Source: an uncultured Ellagibacter sp. (GTDB taxonomy: Bacteria > Actinomycetota > Coriobacteriia > Coriobacteriales > Eggerthellaceae). Taken from it: a DNA stretch of 6,271 nucleotides. Each line of letters starts with the position of its first letter. Position 1 is the stretch's first letter. The notes beneath the pieces were generated by a model. It worked only from the letters and a program-made list of their open reading frames with translations, searched no databases and was not told the DNA's origin. The stretch covers positions 1-6,271 of the forward strand of contig CAKTSW010000090.1 of the NCBI GenBank assembly GCA_934613165.1, given 5' to 3'. Shown here piece after piece: positions 5,322-6,271 of the stretch. A program made the translations under genes and the position numbers.

Positions 5322-6251
5322 TTATTTCGTGGTGACCTTGCCGGAAGCGTCCTTCTCGACCTTCATGCCGGAAACGGGGATGTAGCCCTGCGCCTCGACG
5401 AGCGAGCCCTGAACGTCGTCGCTCATCATGTAGTCGATGAACGCCTGGGTGGCCTCGTCGGGGTCGGCCGCGGTGTACATGTGCTCGTAAGCCCAGATGA
5501 CCCAGGAGTTGTCCTCGACGTTGGATTCCTTCGGCTCGACGCCGCCGACCTTCAGGGCCTTGAAGCTGTCGTCGTAGTAGGAGAACGCCACGTAGGAAAT
5601 CGCGCCCGGGGTGGAGGCGACCATCTTGGCGGCCGTGCCCGAGGAATCCTGTTCCTGCGGCTTGAACGTGTCGGGGACCTTCGTGCCGGCGAGGACGGCG
5701 TCCTCGAAGGTGGCGCGGGTGCCGGAACCGGACGCGCGGTTGATGACGGTGATCTGCGCGTCGGCGCCACCGACTTCCTTCCAGTTGGTGACTTCGCCGG
5801 TGAAGATGGACTTGAGCTGATCGATCGTGAGGTCGTCGACGGTGACGTCCTTGTTCACGATCGGACCCATGCCGACGACGCACACCTTGTTGTCGGCGAT
5901 CTTCTTAAGGTCGGACTCGTCTTTGACCTTGGCCTCGGCGAAGACGTCTGAGTTGCCGATCTGCACCGCACCCTGGGCGATCTGCGTGATGCCCTGGCCG
6001 GAGCCGCCGCCCTGAACGGTGATCTGGACGCCAGAGTTTTCCTCCATGAACTGCTCGGCCGCGGCCTCGCACAGAGGCTGGAGCGCCGTGGAGCCGACCG
6101 CCGTGATGGAGCCGGAGAGGTTCTTCTTCTCCTCGGTCGCCTTGGTGTCGGACTTGGAATCACTCGAGCTCGAGCCGCAGCCGGTAAGGCTGAACGCGGC
6201 GATAGCCGCTGCGGTTCCCGCGGCGGCCCCGACGAAATTGCGGCGGCTCAT
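5322..6251 (-). CDS. pstS: Phosphate-binding lipoprotein PstS (Tat signal)
   Basis: This 309-residue substrate-binding protein captures phosphate outside the membrane and delivers it to PstCA. The N-terminus MSRRNFVGAAAG carries a twin-arginine motif, then a hydrophobic stretch and the lipobox LTGC with Cys25 as lipid anchor, followed by a Ser/Lys/Glu-rich linker to about residue 44. The mature part shows the PstS ligand loops: VGSTALQPL (52-60), GGGSGQGI (81-88), GNSDVF (99-104) and NRASGSGTR (171-179), the last being a hallmark of phosphate binding. Family length is normal. The ATG at 6251 was preferred because AGGG lies 7 bases upstream and the five codons before it (CAG GGC AAT CTT after an ATG at 6266) include AT-ending codons unlike the rest of the gene. 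The ATG at 6266 remains possible and would add five residues. It is the first gene of the operon; its promoter lies outside the window. Confidence 0.94.
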   Translation of the reverse strand: MSRRNFVGAAAGTAAAIAAFSLTGCGSSSSDSKSDTKATEEKKNLSGSITAVGSTALQPLCEAAAEQFMEENSGVQITVQGGGSGQGITQIAQGAVQIGNSDVFAEAKVKDESDLKKIADNKVCVVGMGPIVNKDVTVDDLTIDQLKSIFTGEVTNWKEVGGADAQITVINRASGSGTRATFEDAVLAGTKVPDTFKPQEQDSSGTAAKMVASTPGAISYVAFSYYDDSFKALKVGGVEPKESNVEDNSWVIWAYEHMYTAADPDEATQAFIDYMMSDDVQGSLVEAQGYIPVSGMKVEKDASGKVTTK

Positions 6252-6271
6252 AAGATTGCCCTGCATGTTTG

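Noticed and set aside
5307..5323. A 5-bp hairpin between pstS and pstC as an attenuator
   Set aside because: AACGT/ACGTT is a short, weak stem overlapping the pstS stop with no T-run, so it is not good evidence for a terminator or processing site.

Overview
The window holds a high-affinity phosphate uptake operon of the Pst type, all on the minus strand. It is followed by a single response regulator gene and then by the first 43 codons of a probable glycosyltransferase that runs off the left edge. The DNA is GC-rich, with strong G/C preference at third codon positions, which also creates long antisense reading frames. Protein character (Tat-type PstS lipoprotein, tandem PstB ATPases, PstA and PhoU variants) suggests a high-GC Gram-positive, most likely Coriobacteriia / Eggerthellaceae. 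That placement is inference; there is no rRNA or other marker here.

Layout in the direction of transcription, right to left: pstS (Tat lipoprotein, phosphate-binding), 39-base gap, pstC (permease), 8-base overlap, pstA (permease), 4-base ATGA overlap, first pstB (ATPase), 4-base gap, second pstB (ATPase), 2-base gap, phoU (regulator). A strong intrinsic terminator (13-bp GC stem, 3-base loop, T-rich tail) follows phoU by about 27 bases. After it come a possible extended -10 promoter and an OmpR/PhoB-type response regulator with no histidine kinase beside it. A weaker hairpin and a consensus TATAAT box then lead into the truncated glycosyltransferase-like gene.

How the parts work together: PstS captures phosphate outside the membrane. 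PstC and PstA form the channel, and PstB subunits hydrolyse ATP to drive import. PhoU normally links transporter state to a two-component system, and the adjacent regulator is the natural candidate for the PhoB/PhoP role. The operon promoter and any Pho-box lie beyond the right edge, since only 20 bases upstream of the chosen pstS start are present.

No mobile element, CRISPR array, tRNA or rRNA gene was seen, and no clearly undescribed system. The most interesting points are the degenerate first metal motif in PhoU, the tandem near-duplicate pstB genes whose last codons double as ribosome binding sites for the next gene, the kinase-less regulator, and the truncated glycosyltransferase start at the left edge.
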